Shown: positions 33,735 to 45,591 of the stretch, piece by piece
Layout: each line of letters starts with the position of its first letter
Numbering within the stretch: the first letter of the stretch is position 1
Origin: Conchocele bisecta
Taxonomy: Eukaryota; Mollusca; Bivalvia; Lucinida; Thyasiridae
Reading direction: 5' to 3'
Length of the DNA: 64,000 nucleotides
NCBI GenBank assembly: GCA_029237695.1
Contig: CM055278.1
Span: 70,671,188-70,735,187, forward strand
Position numbers and translations under genes: made by a program
Notes under the pieces: model-generated
Database searches by the model: none
What the model was told of the DNA's origin: nothing
The model's input: only the letters and a program-made list of their open reading frames with translations

Positions 33735-34370
33735 TTTGCAATATTTTTGTGCCCCACCACGATAGTGGAGGGGGCATTTAGTGTTACCCTTGTCCGTCCG
33801 TCCGTCCGCACACACGAATGGGTACTTGTTGTAAGCGTACGGGGATCTTATTGGGTAGGGTTAGGATAGTGTTGGGTACTCTTGTTGGGTATTTTTATAG
33901 AGTAAAAACCCAACAAGTATTCATTCGTAGGAACGTGTGTCCCGTCCTCGCGTCCTCCCGTCGTCCCGTCCGTCCGTCCGTCACAAAACTTTAACACTCG
34001 GGTAAATGTCTCATAATTTCTTCATCCTTCGACCGATCTCCTTCATATTTCATATACACATTGCTCTAATGGTCAAGCCCAGGGTTAAGATCACATACTT
34101 AGTGCTTCAAAAACTTTAACGCGCAGGTAAATATCTTATAATTTCTGTTTTCTTTCACGGATCAGCTTCACATTTCATATATGCATTGCTCTAATGGTCC
34201 TCTACCGCCCTGTGCCAAATCCACGTTCGTCCTGCCCCCGCCAAGCCCAGGGTCAAGGTCACATACTTGGTGCTTCAAAAACTTTAACGCTCAGGTAAAA
34301 GAAAATTTTGACTTGGAAATTGGCCTGATTTATTATCAAAGCGATATGTGGGACATCCGTGTTCTATGAA
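33735..34370 (+). repeat. Array related to 15 kb, with GTCCGTCCGTCC head
   Basis: It opens with 'ccaccacgatagtggagggg' and 'cttgtccgtccgtccgtccg', then ~150-160-bp units with 'aactttaac(a/g)c(t/g)c(a/g)ggtaaa', 'cttcatatttcatata' and 'gtcaaggtcacatactt', as at 15.0-15.7 kb. Confidence 0.75.
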
Positions 34371-34374
34371 CACA

Positions 34375-34690
34375 TTTTCTAGTTTATTAAACTTCACACG
34401 TGCATAGAAGACGACCCAAAGGTGTGTCGCACGTAAGAATGACAACTCTTGCGTCGTTAATTTCTTAGTTATCTCCCTTTGTCTCCCTTTGTTGTTTCGT
34501 GCACTGATTTCGTGTCCGGAGCATAACTCGAACACCCTTTGGAATATTTGCATGAAACTTCACACATGCATAGACCACGACCCTAAAGGTGTGTCACGCA
34601 AGAATGACAACTCTTGCATCACTAGTTTTTTAGTTATCTCCCTTTGTTTTTCCGTCACTGATTTTGTCTCCGGAGCATAACTCGAACACC
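34375..34690 (+). repeat. 145-160-bp tandem array, right part
   Basis: Two units of the same family as 31060-31545 ('cataactcgaacaccctttgg' at ~34527 and ~34676). With the left part it frames the inserted complex. Confidence 0.8.
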
Positions 34691-34760
34691 CTTTTTTCAA
34701 ACTACTTGTGTATCTGGGGAGGGGGATACACATGCGCTTGTCGACAAGCGTCCATTTCTA

Positions 34761-35215
34761 GTTTAACACATTCATCAATGATTTTGCTCTAACTATTAAG
34801 GCCTTATGTAAAGGTGTCCAGTTAGATGACGAGGTATTATGCATTTTATTGTACTCGGGGGACACATTGTTGATCGCAGCAAACGAAGCATCTACAATGT
34901 ATGCTTAACATGCTTCATGAATGGAGTGATTTAAACAGCATGGTCGTGAATAATCAAACAATTAATATAATTGTGCATTTGCAGCCACCATCTGTGCATC
35001 GAACTGTTTTCCCATTTATATGTGGACCCGAACAACTGTGCATTGTTGACATATACAGATATCTTAGTATTATTCTGAGTGAAACCTTAGATTATAATAT
35101 AACAGCAAACATGGTTGGGCACAGTGCTGGTAGAGCACTATGTTTGATAGGTGGCTTATCTCATGATGTTTTTCAGAGATTATTTGACTGGACAGTTGTT
35201 GGAGCTATTCGGGGT
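34761..35215 (+). pseudogene. LINE reverse transcriptase, fragment 2
   Basis: Resumes with NTFINDFALTIKAL and DDEVLCILLYSGDTLLIA, where the catalytic Y-x-D-D block reads YSGD. A stop follows at ~34907; the next frame (34910-35210) has EWSDLNSMVVNN, ICGPEQLCIVDIYRYLSIIL and SAGRALCLIGGLSHDVFQRLF, a standard LINE RT thumb region. Interrupted at 35216 by SINE copy C. Both active-site changes and stops show the copy is dead. Confidence 0.85.
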
Positions 35216-35594
35216 TTGTTTATTAGTTTTTAACGGCCTATCAACAGCTAAGGTCATTTAAGGCCGGGCAAACGGGTTCGATCCCGTTTTAACCTGCTGC
35301 ATTGGGGGGCAAATCCCCAAATCAGAACGGAATATTTACATAGAGAACAAATATTCAGCCCTGAAATTAGAATAACCTGACCTGGTGCCAGGTCCATACA
35401 ATACCAAGTCACTTGGCCCCTTCCCCTAAAATAGGATTACGAATATCGTAATACTCACATAAGGGGTATAACTTGTCACATACACAATTCCAAAGACGTA
35501 TATGAGGGCCAAACCAGGTCTCCAGTCGGGATTCCGGTAAGGATGAACCCCGATCGTTAAATTACCCATCGCGTGCTCCCACCTGCCACCCACT
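35216..35594 (+). mobile_element. SINE copy C (379 bp) with 13-bp target duplication
   Basis: AGCTATTCGGGGT at 35203-35215 is repeated exactly at 35595-35607, and removing the insert restores the LINE reading frame context. Head 'tttgtttattagtttttaac'; B-box-like GGTTCGATCCC at 35275-35285; body 'cagaacggaatatttacat' and 'ggtgccaggtcc'; end CCACCCACTA, with no poly-A. This is the best-defined copy of the family. Confidence 0.9.
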
Positions 35595-35840
35595 AGCTAT
35601 TCGGGGTACATGAATCATACTCGTGTATGCAATATAGAACATGGTTATGCAATACTTCCAATGTGTTGGTAGGTACGCGCCTACGGCTGCGGTGTCTGGC
35701 GATCTGGGCTAGATTCCTGCACATGTTCGACCGTGAAAATGTATTGCTAACCATTGATGTAGGTCTGTCAATATGCACACCGATAGAAGTTGTGCTGGTA
35801 GAGGATTTCGATAACGGCCATTTCTAGTGACCACTAATTT
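35595..35840 (+). pseudogene. LINE fragment 3 (3' part of the RT ORF)
   Basis: After the SINE, the LINE resumes with a frame reading YFQCVGRYAPTAAVSGDLG, a block common in LINE C-terminal regions, broken by TAG where a Trp is expected. An alternative frame here is open for 66 codons but does not match the LINE order. The match fades at ~35840. Confidence 0.7.
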
Positions 35841-35849
35841 TTGTCCCGG

Positions 35850-37300
35850 CTGCTTTATCAGAAGCGGGACATAGGCACAGCTTTTCCGTCGGCGTTGGCG
35901 TATGCGGCGGCGGCGTCAACATTTCGTTAAGTTTTTGCGTTTAGCTCAGCTTCCAGAAAACTATAAGTCCTACGACCGCCATACTTGACATACATCAACA
36001 CTGTGGTGTAACCGTCTCGCACAGAGGGAGCCCATGTGACATTGACCTAGTTTTCATGGTTCACTGACCTACTTTTCACAAGCATTCAGCGTTAAGTTTT
36101 TGCGTTTGGCTATGTTTCTGAAACTTAACGCTCATGTTAATTCGTTGTAACTTCTGTTTTCCGTCAATGGAATGCTTTAATATTCCATACATGCATTTGT
36201 AACAACATCCCGCATCATTCTACAGAAAGCCCTTGGTGCACTGACTTAGAAATTTCCGGGTTTGGAAACACTCGGTTTAATTTATTACAACTTCTGCTTC
36301 CCTTGATGGAATGCTTCGGCATACATCAACACTGTGGTGTAACCATCTCACACAGATGGAGCCCATGTCACATTGACATAGTTTTCATGGTTTATTGACC
36401 TACATTTCAGATACATTCAGTGTTAAGTTTTTGCGTTTAGCTCCGTTTCTGGAAAACTATAAGTCGTATGACATCAAAACTTGGTATACATCAGCACTGT
36501 GGTGTAACCATCTCGCACAGAGGGAGCCCATGTGACCTTCGCCTAGTTTTCATGGTTCATTTACCTACTTTTCACACGCATTCAGCGTTAAGTTTTTGCG
36601 TTTGGCTATGTTTCTAAAACTTAACGCTCATGTTAATTCGTTGTAACTTCTGTTTTCTGTCAATGGAATGCTTTAATATTCCATACATACATTTGAAACA
36701 ACATCCCGCATCATTCTACAGAAAGCCCATGGTGCCCGCTAACACCAAAGTTCAAGGTCACGGGCTTAGAAAATTCCGGGTTTGGAAAATTTAACACTCG
36801 GTTTAATTTATTACAACTTCTGTTTCCCTTGATGGAATGCTTTAATACTTCTTGGGTGTAAACTATAGCAACATCCGGCATGATTCTACAGAAAGCTCAT
36901 GGTGCCCGCTAACGCCAAGGTCAATGTCACGGGCTTAGAAAATGCTCAGTTTTGAAAACTTAACGCTTAGGTTAATTTATTGTAACTTCTGTTTCACTTA
37001 ATGGAATGTTTTAGTATTTCATACATGCATTTGTAAGAACATTCCGCATCATCTGCAGAAAGTTCATGGTGTCTGGTAACACCAACACCAAGGTCAAGGT
37101 CACGGGCTTAGAAAATGCTCCGTTTTGAAAACTTAAAGCTTGGGTTAATTTATTGTAACTTCTGTTTCCCTTGATGGAAATTTTTAATGTTTCATACATG
37201 CATGTGTAAGAACATTCATGTAAGTTCATGGTGTCCGGTAACCCCAAGGTCAAGGTCACGGACTGAAAAGCTTTGTGTTGAGCAGCTGTTTGTTGGAAAA
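35850..37300 (+). repeat. ~168-bp tandem array with TCAAGGTCACGGGCTTAG
   Basis: It opens with 'ttgtcccggctgctttatca' and GGCG-rich DNA, then two longer early units, then units with 'attctacagaaagc' at about 36217, 36716, 36886 and 37052 (166-170 bp). The reverse-complement family makes the array at 62.9-64 kb. Confidence 0.85.
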
Positions 37301-37324
37301 TAAGTGTTTTGGTTTCAGTTTATT

Positions 37325-37745
37325 ATCCCCTAGCGTAGCGAAAAGGGGATATAGGGATGCTCAAGTTGTCTGTTCGTCCGTCTGTCCGTCTGTCCATCAC
37401 AACAATATCATTGGGGTTAATCTGCAATAACTTCTGTTTCAATTGATGGAATGCTTTAATATTTCATAGGTGCATTTGTAACATCACCCTGCATCATTCT
37501 ACAGAAAGCGTATGGTGCCCGCTAACACCAAGGTCAAGGACTTAGAAAATGTTTTGTTTCCAAAACTTTACACTTCATTATAACTCCTCTTTCCCTCAAT
37601 GGAATGCTTTAACATTTCATAGGTGTATTTTTAACAACATCTCACATAATTCTACAGAAAGTCCATGGTGCTCACTAACCCCAAGGTTATTACAAGCTCC
37701 GTATGTACTATCAAACTGCGCCAGGCGGGACATCTTGTACTATGG
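37325..37745 (+). repeat. Second element of the same array family, complete end
   Basis: It starts 'tatcccctagcgtagcgaaa', has a GTCCGTCTGTCCGTCTGTCC run, two array units, and ends 'actgcgccaggcgggacatc'. Its end is the uninterrupted counterpart of 62.44-62.94 kb. Confidence 0.75.
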
Positions 37746-38734
37746 TAAACTTGGCAGATTTTATTAAGGGTAACTTCCAACAAAAATCAACAAAAATGGT
37801 CCCAAAATGTGACTGGTGGTCAAAAATAAACCTTATCTGAGCAGCTAATGTTTAATCTTAGATGAACATATATACAGTCAAGTTCACAAAAATACATAGG
37901 TTTAATGGAAGGCATGAAAACTGACATATTTGAAACAATTTATTTATTGAACTGCTTCTTCAAACAATATCTTGGTTAGCACATGTGTTTTCCTTTAAAA
38001 TAAGATGAAAATATGGCAAACCATCCATTTTATCCAAGTGTATATTATGGTATTGTATATTGCATTGCAAAGGTAAATATTCCTGTTCTTCTCCATTGCT
38101 TCATGAGAAAGCGTCTGTTACGGCGATATGATGCACCATATTCAGTCTGTAAGATCTGGCATTGTGCTAGCAGACTGCAACTGGTCTCAACAGTTTGCTG
38201 TCTTTATGGAGTCCAGCTTAGTCGCCAATGTTTAGCTATTTTAATTGTAAAGCTACTATGATTTTCTCATAGTGTTTCTTGCTCTGTTGATGACTGGATC
38301 TGATCTTGTCACAAAACGAAACATGTATTGGATATACCTGCTCACAAGTGCTCAGTAAACTGGACAGCAGCTGCTGTCCCATCAATAACTGTGCAGGTGA
38401 CCATTAATTCCGCTTATGTGAATTTTGATATTACCAGTATACCCAATCATAGGGATGTACATTCACCTTTTGTTTTTACGAAACTGTGTTTCACAATGAT
38501 TACTGTTCGCCCAGTTAACCCACTAGACATTGGCTACTTCATCTGACACATGTGTACTTGGTACACAATGCTTACTGTAAATCCCGTTCAACTGTCCAAT
38601 GGCCATTTTGGAGTTCATGCTGTGTGACTGTTGTTGTTAACAGTTACCAGAAATTCTTCTCATTCCATGTAGAAATATTTGTAGTAACAATTTGTCATGG
38701 GTGACCTCGTACATAGTGTGATATCAGAGTTTCT
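37746..38734. other. No gene seen
   Basis: Unique-looking sequence; the open frames of 70-80 codons at 38013 and 38328 lack any recognised motif. It could contain further eroded parts of the adjoining gypsy relic. Confidence 0.4.
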
Positions 38735-39310
38735 TTGGCTTTTCAGTTTCTATCTTCAATCTTCCTATAATTTTACCAGAACATAATATCTTGCGCTCAT
38801 CTAATGTCTGAATGCCGATATGGCCATTGTGCACGGCTTGCAGCATTTTGGACTCGAGAGGAGTCAGAATTATGTGTTTAGATCCTTTCAGTTTATCTCT
38901 GTAATCCCATTATGCCACTATTTTCTGCGGACATTGCAATCTGAAATTGAGTTATCCATTTAGACTCAATTGTGCATTTTACTCAGTCAAGTTTGCAATT
39001 TCTTGCAACTCGTGATCACTGACAGGTTAGTTCGCAAATACTACATGTACCTGTGAGTTCATACCCTTAATAAAGTTAGAATATATGTTTGTTACTGACT
39101 CGTGGGATTGCGTATCAGTAACTAGTACGTTTTTGCCAGAGACGTGTTTCATGGACAGGCCATATTGTTTCAGCGGCAGTAAAATATCCTGTAACCTGTG
39201 ACGACATGAATACAGAATTTGTTTAATGGATATGAGAGGCAAGTGATCTTACTCCACTTGAACAGTCAGTCCGTACACATAACGAAACCGTTTCCGGCCA
39301 AATAACATGC
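38735..39310 (-). pseudogene. Relic Ty3/gypsy pol (RNase H to integrase start)
   Basis: On the minus strand, RYVYGLTVQVE-stop-DHLPLISI, LKQYGLSMKHVSGKNVLVTD and, further on, WDYRDKLKGSKHIILTPLESK with AVHNGHIGIQTL align with the order of RNase H end, linker and integrase zinc-finger start seen in the intact element at 27.9-28.45 kb. Several stops and shifts; very old. It is clearly another lineage than the 25-30 kb element. LTRs not found. Confidence 0.75.
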
Positions 39311-39884
39311 CTCATTATTCATGTTCAATCATGAGCATATTAATTTTATGCGAGAATCAATGATATGGAAGCATTAGCCATTGACTTACCTTTGTGGCAC
39401 TCCATAATGCAGTGTCTCTGGCTTTGCCAAGTCATAAAATGACAATTTCAACAAGTGAAACGCAATTTGGACCATCAATGCACTGATCACTGGTATATTG
39501 ACTCGGGAGTTGTGATATCTTAAGACCATATCTTAAGACTGTATTATGTATAGAGTGTATTCCACCTCTACAAAAGTGTTATGGCAACCAATCTGACATT
39601 GTACACACGTCGTCTACACATACTGAACATGTGCACATGGGCGTTTTAATGCCGAAAAAGTAATTTAATCACTCACATACTGCCATTTCGACAGTTCATC
39701 TGCTCTTTCATGCATACACGTTTGTATAGGGTATATACTTTATGTAAGCAACTCCTTTGACCGCATTTTGAGTGTGATTGTGCCAGCATTGCCTTTCAGG
39801 AACACCAACAAAATGAAGACTATAATGCAGATGGTGATGAAACTGATTGCAAGCACTGTATCTATAATTAAGAAAATTCCTGCA
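39311..39884. other. No gene seen
   Basis: AT-rich spacer without recognisable elements. Confidence 0.4.
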
Positions 39885-40420
39885 TACACACAGTGGCCAT
39901 TTTGAAATATAACATGTTTGTCATAAACAGTGACTTGAAATTGACTTTAGTCATATATAATTTGCTTTCAATAATGATTATAGTCTGGGAAAATCAGTCC
40001 AAATGGTTTGTGCATGATTATAAGAATTATATTATTTTCACGGCAGCCATTTTGAAAATTAGAATACAATAGGAACAACTCATGTTTTCATTGATATAAA
40101 GAACGTTTGTTCCAAGAACGTAGCAAAACAGTCAACACAACCTAACTATACATATACGTTACTACAAACAGTACGTAGTGAAGACATAATACATATTATT
40201 TGCATAGAGGCCATTTTGAAAACAAAATGTCCGCCATACCAGTTATCAGAAAAAGTGGAACCAATCCCAGTTATATTATTAGAAGTATGTAGATGGCATA
40301 GCCGAAAAACGAAAAAAACCCATTCCATCTGCATTATAAATGTAGATATGAATATTACAATATAGTGTATCCAATTTCAGGGCGGCCATTTTTAAATCTA
40401 AGATGGCCGCTATGGGGTTT
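39885..40420 (+). repeat. Diverged ~171-bp monomers, third location
   Basis: 'ggccattttgaaaa'-type cores at about 39888, 40035, 40206 and 40381 (147, 171 and 175 bp apart). They resemble the arms of the 1.7-6.8 kb structure ('aaatggccgc' plus AT-rich body). Relation inferred from core and spacing only. Confidence 0.45.
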
Positions 40421-42322
40421 GCTAAAAATGAAAATAACACTGGTGTTTCTGTTTGTAGTCAAACGATGATTATCATAAAAAAAACGAAACTATAGCACAG
40501 GCTGTAAACATCCTACGTAAAAAAGAAACAAATGAACATAACTCCAAAAGAGAAATCTCACATCTTTGACACGATATCTATGAATGTGTGAATTTTTTTT
40601 TAAATATTCCATACGATATTCAACTTATGCTCCGGACAAGAAATAAAAAAAAGAGCGATAACTAAAAAAATAGCGATGAAATTATCCAAATTAGTGATGC
40701 TAGAATAGGCATTCTTGCGTGCGACACACATTTGACTCAATATATTGTATGCGTGTGTGAAGTTTTGTTAAAATATTGCACACGCTATTCAACTGAACCT
40801 TTATAACATGCAAAGTGCTGTCAAAATATGTTTTACTGAGAAATTAGGCAAGATATAAAAGTAACAGCAGACGACAATTGTTGTGCGTAGCGGTCTAAGG
40901 GTTACGATGGTCCAGGCAAGAAAATGTCTCCAGACGTGACTGCTTGACCACGTCAAATTCAAATATTTACACTGTCCTTAAATTCATAATGGAAACGCCC
41001 ATTCAACGTGTATTGCGTTGATATCCCAGTACATTACATTAGCCCCACGTGACGTCGCATCTGTCAGATAATCCTTGTCATATGTTATCTTGCATGAAAA
41101 TAGTCTAAGTAATTACTTACTACAAATTTGGCTGCAACTAATATTTGTAAAAAGCATAGGCCTAAAATTGATCAAAAATCAAACTATAGTTTGGCAGAAA
41201 CTTTTCTGTTGTTGTTGTTGTAGAGATCTACCTGTCTGTGTAAAACCCGCACTTATTTTTCGCGGCACCAACATACTTCCGGTAAACGCTTGCTCTCATG
41301 AATCGGTCTCTTCGCAATCTTGTGGGTGTTGCTTGGGCCGGTATATCGGCCCCGTGGCACGGAGGTGGTTAACGTTCATGCTATTATCATGATTATTAAC
41401 AAAGTCCCCATTCAAAATTATATTGTTGAAGCGTGTTTGCCAATTAAACATAGATCAGCGTTCGCGAAGTTTCTATTTTGCATCGCACCAATAATGTTAG
41501 AAATGGTCGCCCTCTTTTTGTAAACAGGAATTCGCTTGACAAGACTGCGCATTCCAACAACGTAAACTTGTTAGCTGGGTAAATACTGCATTAAAGGGAT
41601 AAGAAGCCCAATACTAGCATCCGGTCACCACACTTTTGCCCTTTCTTCCAAGTTCCACTGACTCAGTTCAAATAAGTTCATTGTAATTCAAGTTCATACT
41701 CAATGTAACATCATTACTGTGTGTTACAAGTGGGTGGGGTATTATTCAATGTTGCTTGTGATTCACGAATACGTACTCGGGTACTGTACTGTAACTGGTG
41801 TCATGAGATCGTAAGAATCGCTCGGCTGTTCTTGTTCGATTGTGTATAAATCAATGTCATTGATGTAAATTATAGTTAAAGAATATCGTCTTCGCGAGTC
41901 TGAATCTAGAAACAAATCTTTACTTTCTTGTTGTTGTTGTTGTTGTTGTTCGCCTTCAAGTTCGCGCACGTGCTTGTGACGTCACTGTTTTGTTTACCAA
42001 GATCTCTACGAGTAGTAGCAAGTAGGCGTGCGCGGAAACACTCGGGATTCCGAAAATGTATAGTGTCAATATTGACATTATGTACTGAGTGGTACACAAA
42101 ACAAGATTTTGTTGTTTTCAAATTGCGATTAAAATATAAATCTTAAGACTTGGGATATATCTATTAGGCAGTATATGTTACTTGTGTATACTAAATCAGT
42201 TTCCAAACATGTTTTTGTGTTTCAAAACATGTGAAAAGTGCATTAGTGAGCCAGCCATACAGTGGCTTTAAAGCGAACAACAGAACCGATCCCAACTGAA
42301 CCGATCCCAACTATCTCATTTG
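40421..42322. other. No gene seen
   Basis: Contains 'gcaagatataaaag...' type AT-rich DNA and a (TTG)8-type microsatellite at 41930-41954. Open frames at 41075-41523 look like chance frames across the microsatellite and a GC patch. Confidence 0.4.
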
Positions 42323-42540
42323 TGGCTGTGACCGGAGAAATGGGACTTATGGGCTCTGCGACCAGTGTAGATCCAGATCAGCTAGTGCATCAACACAGTC
42401 TGATCAGGATCTGCACTGCTCGCCATTCCATCAATGAAACATCAATGTTCATAGCAAGCTGTATATATCGCGTGTTACTTAATCAGGATCAAAACTGGAC
42501 ACACATCCCATAAGCCCTCATTTCTCCAGTCACAGTCACA
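42323..42540. mobile_element. MITE with CTGGAGAAATGGG termini, copy 3 (best preserved)
   Basis: Left 'ggctgtgaccggagaaatgg' and right 'catttctccagtcacagtca' are inverted ends of ~25 bp. The interior has 'gtgtagatccagatcagc' and 'gtctgatcaggatctgcac', the form I recall as a common bivalve element. Confidence 0.85.
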
Positions 42541-42554
42541 TATCGAATTCCTGA

Positions 42555-42590
42555 GAACGTTCTGGACTTTTTAAAAGGCTATATATAGGC
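42555..42590 (+). promoter_or_regulatory. Possible promoter: GAACGTTCTGGA plus TATATATA
   Basis: An imperfect palindrome AGAACGTTCT that also fits a heat-shock element pattern (GAAnnTTCnnGA) lies 14 bp before TATATATA at 42580-42587. It is 550 bp upstream of the ATG at 43141 and on its strand. No experimental support; TATA-like strings are frequent in AT-rich DNA. Confidence 0.25.
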
Positions 42591-43140
42591 AGTATACCTA
42601 TACTTTCTGACTTATAGTAGTTGAGGAATCAGTTATTAAACAAAGGTATTAAAGTGTGTTGTACTGTGGATCGTATTTGTGAACAAGCATTTAATTAATA
42701 CAATGTATTTCTGGATTTGGTAATAGTGAATTTACGGAAATAGTTTTGATTATGTTGTCGTCTGCTGTTTACGTTTATTTTGCCATTATACTCATAAAAC
42801 ACATGGTTTGACAGTACTTATGAATGGAAATTATTCTATAGTGCTGCCAAACCATGTTGTTACTGAGAAAGAATACACATCGAAAAATGCACCGGTTTCC
42901 TGACGAGATGCCACTCAGCTCTAGTTAGAGCTATCGCATAAATGCAACTTTCGTCTAGCAACCGGTGCAAATTATAGGTACAAACTCACATGGCTTGTCT
43001 CATTTGACAGGGAAAAGCAGAGTAAAAAGTGGACAAGCAGAAAGAACGTATTTGACATTATTAACGTTAGAACAACGGACAAAAGAGGCGTCGTCGTGAA
43101 TATAATTAAACAGCTGACTGCGAGAGTCTACAGGACTAAG

Positions 43141-43503
43141 ATGACGAGGCGAAATAAGATGGAAACAACTCGGGAGGACTCCGTATCGAGCAACGAAAGT
43201 GCGGCATCGCACACGACGGTGCAATACGAAAGCACGATCGTGGAAGAAAGGCAGAGGACAAACTTGGAAAATGTGGATGTTTCACCGACTGTAGACGGAC
43301 CGTTCACCGGAATGAACACTCAAGTAATGGACATGCCCAGCCGGCCGGCGTTTAGTATGCCGAATCAAAGTGGCCGCCGACTGGACGGCCAGACGAGCTG
43401 GAGTGACAGAACAGTGATGCAAGACAAAGATGGTGTGATTTCGAATGTGTCATCGCAGACATCGATGACGTCATACGAATCAGAGGAAATGCTGGCGACC
43501 CAG
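43141..43503 (+). CDS. N-terminal coding exon of an unidentified, disordered protein
   Basis: 121 codons from ATG 43141 (AAG before ATG, good -3 purine) to CAG/GTGGGT at 43503/43504, phase 0. A second ATG at 43159 has an even better context (AAGATGG). The exon is GC-richer than the flanks and uses many CpG codons (ACG, GCG, TCG), unlike its AT-rich neighbours, which is the main argument for coding. The peptide is rich in Ser, Thr, Asp, Glu and Met, with a basic start (MTRRNKMETTRED), and shows no transmembrane segment, cysteine or known domain; it looks like an intrinsically disordered cytoplasmic N-terminus. In-frame sequence upstream of the ATG is open, so an upstream exon cannot be excluded. 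Following exons were not found. Reading through the donor gives only 12 more codons. Confidence 0.55.
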
Positions 43504-43572
43504 GTGGGTAAACTTATTATACAAAATTTAGTATATTAGCAGAAGTCGCGACTATAGTCACCGCTTTTTCCA

Positions 43573-43604
43573 TCGTCGTCGTCCGCGTCGTCCGCGTCGT
43601 CCGA
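43573..43604 (+). repeat. CGTCGTC(CG) microsatellite-like run
   Basis: Imperfect CGTCGTC and CGCGTCGTC repeats just inside the presumed intron. Confidence 0.7.
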
Positions 43605-43652
43605 AACGTGAAAAAGTGTGTAAAAGCTTCGTAATCATGGTATAAGTTACAT

Positions 43653-44008
43653 AGAGAATATTAGTATAGTGTCATGAACGTGAATAAATATCTGTCGAGG
43701 CTGAGAAATCAGGATGGGCGAGGCTTGCCGAGCACATCCTGATTTCGAGCGAGTCAGATATTTATTCACGTTCATGACACTATAATAATATTCTATTTAT
43801 CCCGTTAACCACATCAAAGTTGTTCAAATGTCTCTAAAAATGCATTTATGGCCTCATAAGTTTGTCTTCTGAAGCGACAAGATTATCGTGTTACGTCATT
43901 CACATAATGACGTAACGTCATACATAATGATGTATCTACTAGACGTGAACGAGAAAAAATACACGTACCTGCTTTTCACGTCTAGTAGCGACATAGTTGA
44001 CGGGATAA
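43653..44008 (+). mobile_element. Hairpin-body element, TTATCCCGT family (copy 2)
   Basis: The hairpin 43653-43794 has ~40-bp arms ('agtgtcatgaacgtgaataa' and complement) around 'gaaatcaggatgggcgagg'. It abuts the body 43797-44008, bounded by TTATCCCGTTAAC and GTTGACGGGATAA. It matches 12035-12393 in reverse with few differences, so both copies are young. Confidence 0.9.
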
Positions 44009-44690
44009 AATATATTACTTGACGGATTGCTTAAATATTTGGACACTTGATACATGTGAACATTTGGAAGACACTCATGCCACCACTAACATGACCTTGA
44101 CCTTTTTTACCTTGCATTTTTGCGGAACACTTAGCAATTTGTTTTGCGTCAAAAAGTTTGTACACGATTCTTCAACATGGTATAACTTTAATATTACTTG
44201 ACGGATTGCTTCAATATTTGGACACTTGATATATGTCAGAATTTGGAAAGCACTCATGCCGCCATTAGCATGACCATTACCTTTTTTTACCTTCACATGT
44301 TTGCGGAAATACTTAGCCATTTTTTGTGTCAAAAAGTTTGTACAAGTTTCTTCATCATCGTATAACATTAATATTACTTAATGGATTGCTTCAATATTTG
44401 GACACTTGATACATGTAAACATTGGGAACACACTCGTGCTGCTATTCACAATACATTAACCTTTTTTTACCTTCACATTTTTGCGGAAACACTTAGCGAT
44501 TTGTTTGTGTCAAAACGTTTGTACAAGCTTCTTCTTCACCGTATAACATTAATATTACTTGATCGATTACTTCTACATTTGGACACTTGATACATGTAAG
44601 CATTTGGAAGACAATCATGCCGCCATTAACATGACCTTGGCCTTTTCTACCTTCACATATGGTTGTGGAAAGTTTTTCATGTTTAACACT
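44009..44690 (+). repeat. ~180-bp tandem array with TGACCTTGACC
   Basis: Landmark 'ggattgcttcaatatttgga' at about 44024, 44202, 44383 and 44565 (178-182 bp). Each unit has 'catgaccttgacctttttta' or a decayed form and 'gtcaaaaagtttgtacaag'. Confidence 0.9.
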
Positions 44691-45591
44691 TTCGCTGCCA
44701 AGCGTTTTTCAAATTTGCCAACTGTCGACGTTACGTAAATATGACGTCGCTTTTTACGTATTGTTTACTAACGCCCGCGTTTCATGACGTCGTTAAAAAC
44801 GTAACGATGCTAATTGAAGCGCAATTGATTTACAATCGGCAGTAATTGGCATTTATGAATCGTGCACCGAGTAGTGAAGTAGCAACTTCACACTGAGAAG
44901 TAATGAATGTGAGTGTATATGGGGAAAGGTTTCTCTATGGCCGATATTTTTCACACCAACTTGTAAATATGAGTAATTAATTAATCCAGTGTATTACACG
45001 TATCGTCAATATATTAATGTAATCTTATCCTCGTTCGCATCTAAATGAGCAAGCTAGATAGCAATAAAGAGGAGATGAAGGAGTTTTCTTAGTCAGCGAG
45101 GGTCAATAAACCACAAATATCACTCATCCATTCGTATCATAAATAAAACAAAACGTCGAAGATGCGAAATTTACAATTACCGTAGATGATGTATAGTATT
45201 GGCGAAATGTGTCTTTTGCTGGAATGTTGACGTAAAGCACATGCGACTGCATAATTATATAACACATTAGCAGTGTCGTAACATTTATATGTTCTAACTG
45301 TATTCTGTATACTTAAATGTATAATCATCATTGAAGCCGGCAGATACATTGACGCTATTACAACACTGTGGGCTGTCCCAAGTCATCTATGCACATGTAT
45401 ACATATCGTATTGTTCCTTCGTAATGAAAATAAAAACAGCAATACCATTTGAGATAACACATGCACCGAAAACACGTACATTCGACCAGGTAACAGATGT
45501 ATGGCGTTTACATTTTGGTGCATGTAGTGCATGTGTGCATATTCCAAAATGTAGATACACGAACACGTGAATTGCGCTTTTCCAAACATGA
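44691..45591. other. Spacer with TACGT/GACGTC-rich patch
   Basis: 44728-44830 has seven TACGT, GACGTC or AACGT tokens in ~100 bp; a similar patch is at 52240-52390. Otherwise no gene or element supported. Confidence 0.4.

Larger units (their letters stand above)
31001..34760. mobile_element. 3.8-kb repeat complex inserted in the LINE
   Basis: It starts TCCCCCGGACTACGTCGGGG and ends 'gacaagcgtccatttcta'. LINE RT sequence is continuous across it (SPII before, NTFINDFAL after), so the whole complex was added later. Its edges and the ~150-bp units next to each edge (31.06-31.5 and 34.38-34.69 kb) belong to one element; the middle (about 31.55-34.37 kb) consists of other arrays that probably arrived inside it. 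No transposase or RT was seen. Confidence 0.7.

Noticed and set aside
35627..35827. 66-codon plus-strand frame
   Set aside because: It overlaps LINE fragment 3 in a frame that does not match the LINE; the +1 frame carries the LINE block, so this one is a shadow.
41763..42146. Frames with poly-Gln, poly-Asn or poly-Leu
   Set aside because: All come from the TTG/CAA microsatellite at 41930-41954; opposite-strand frames are equally open.
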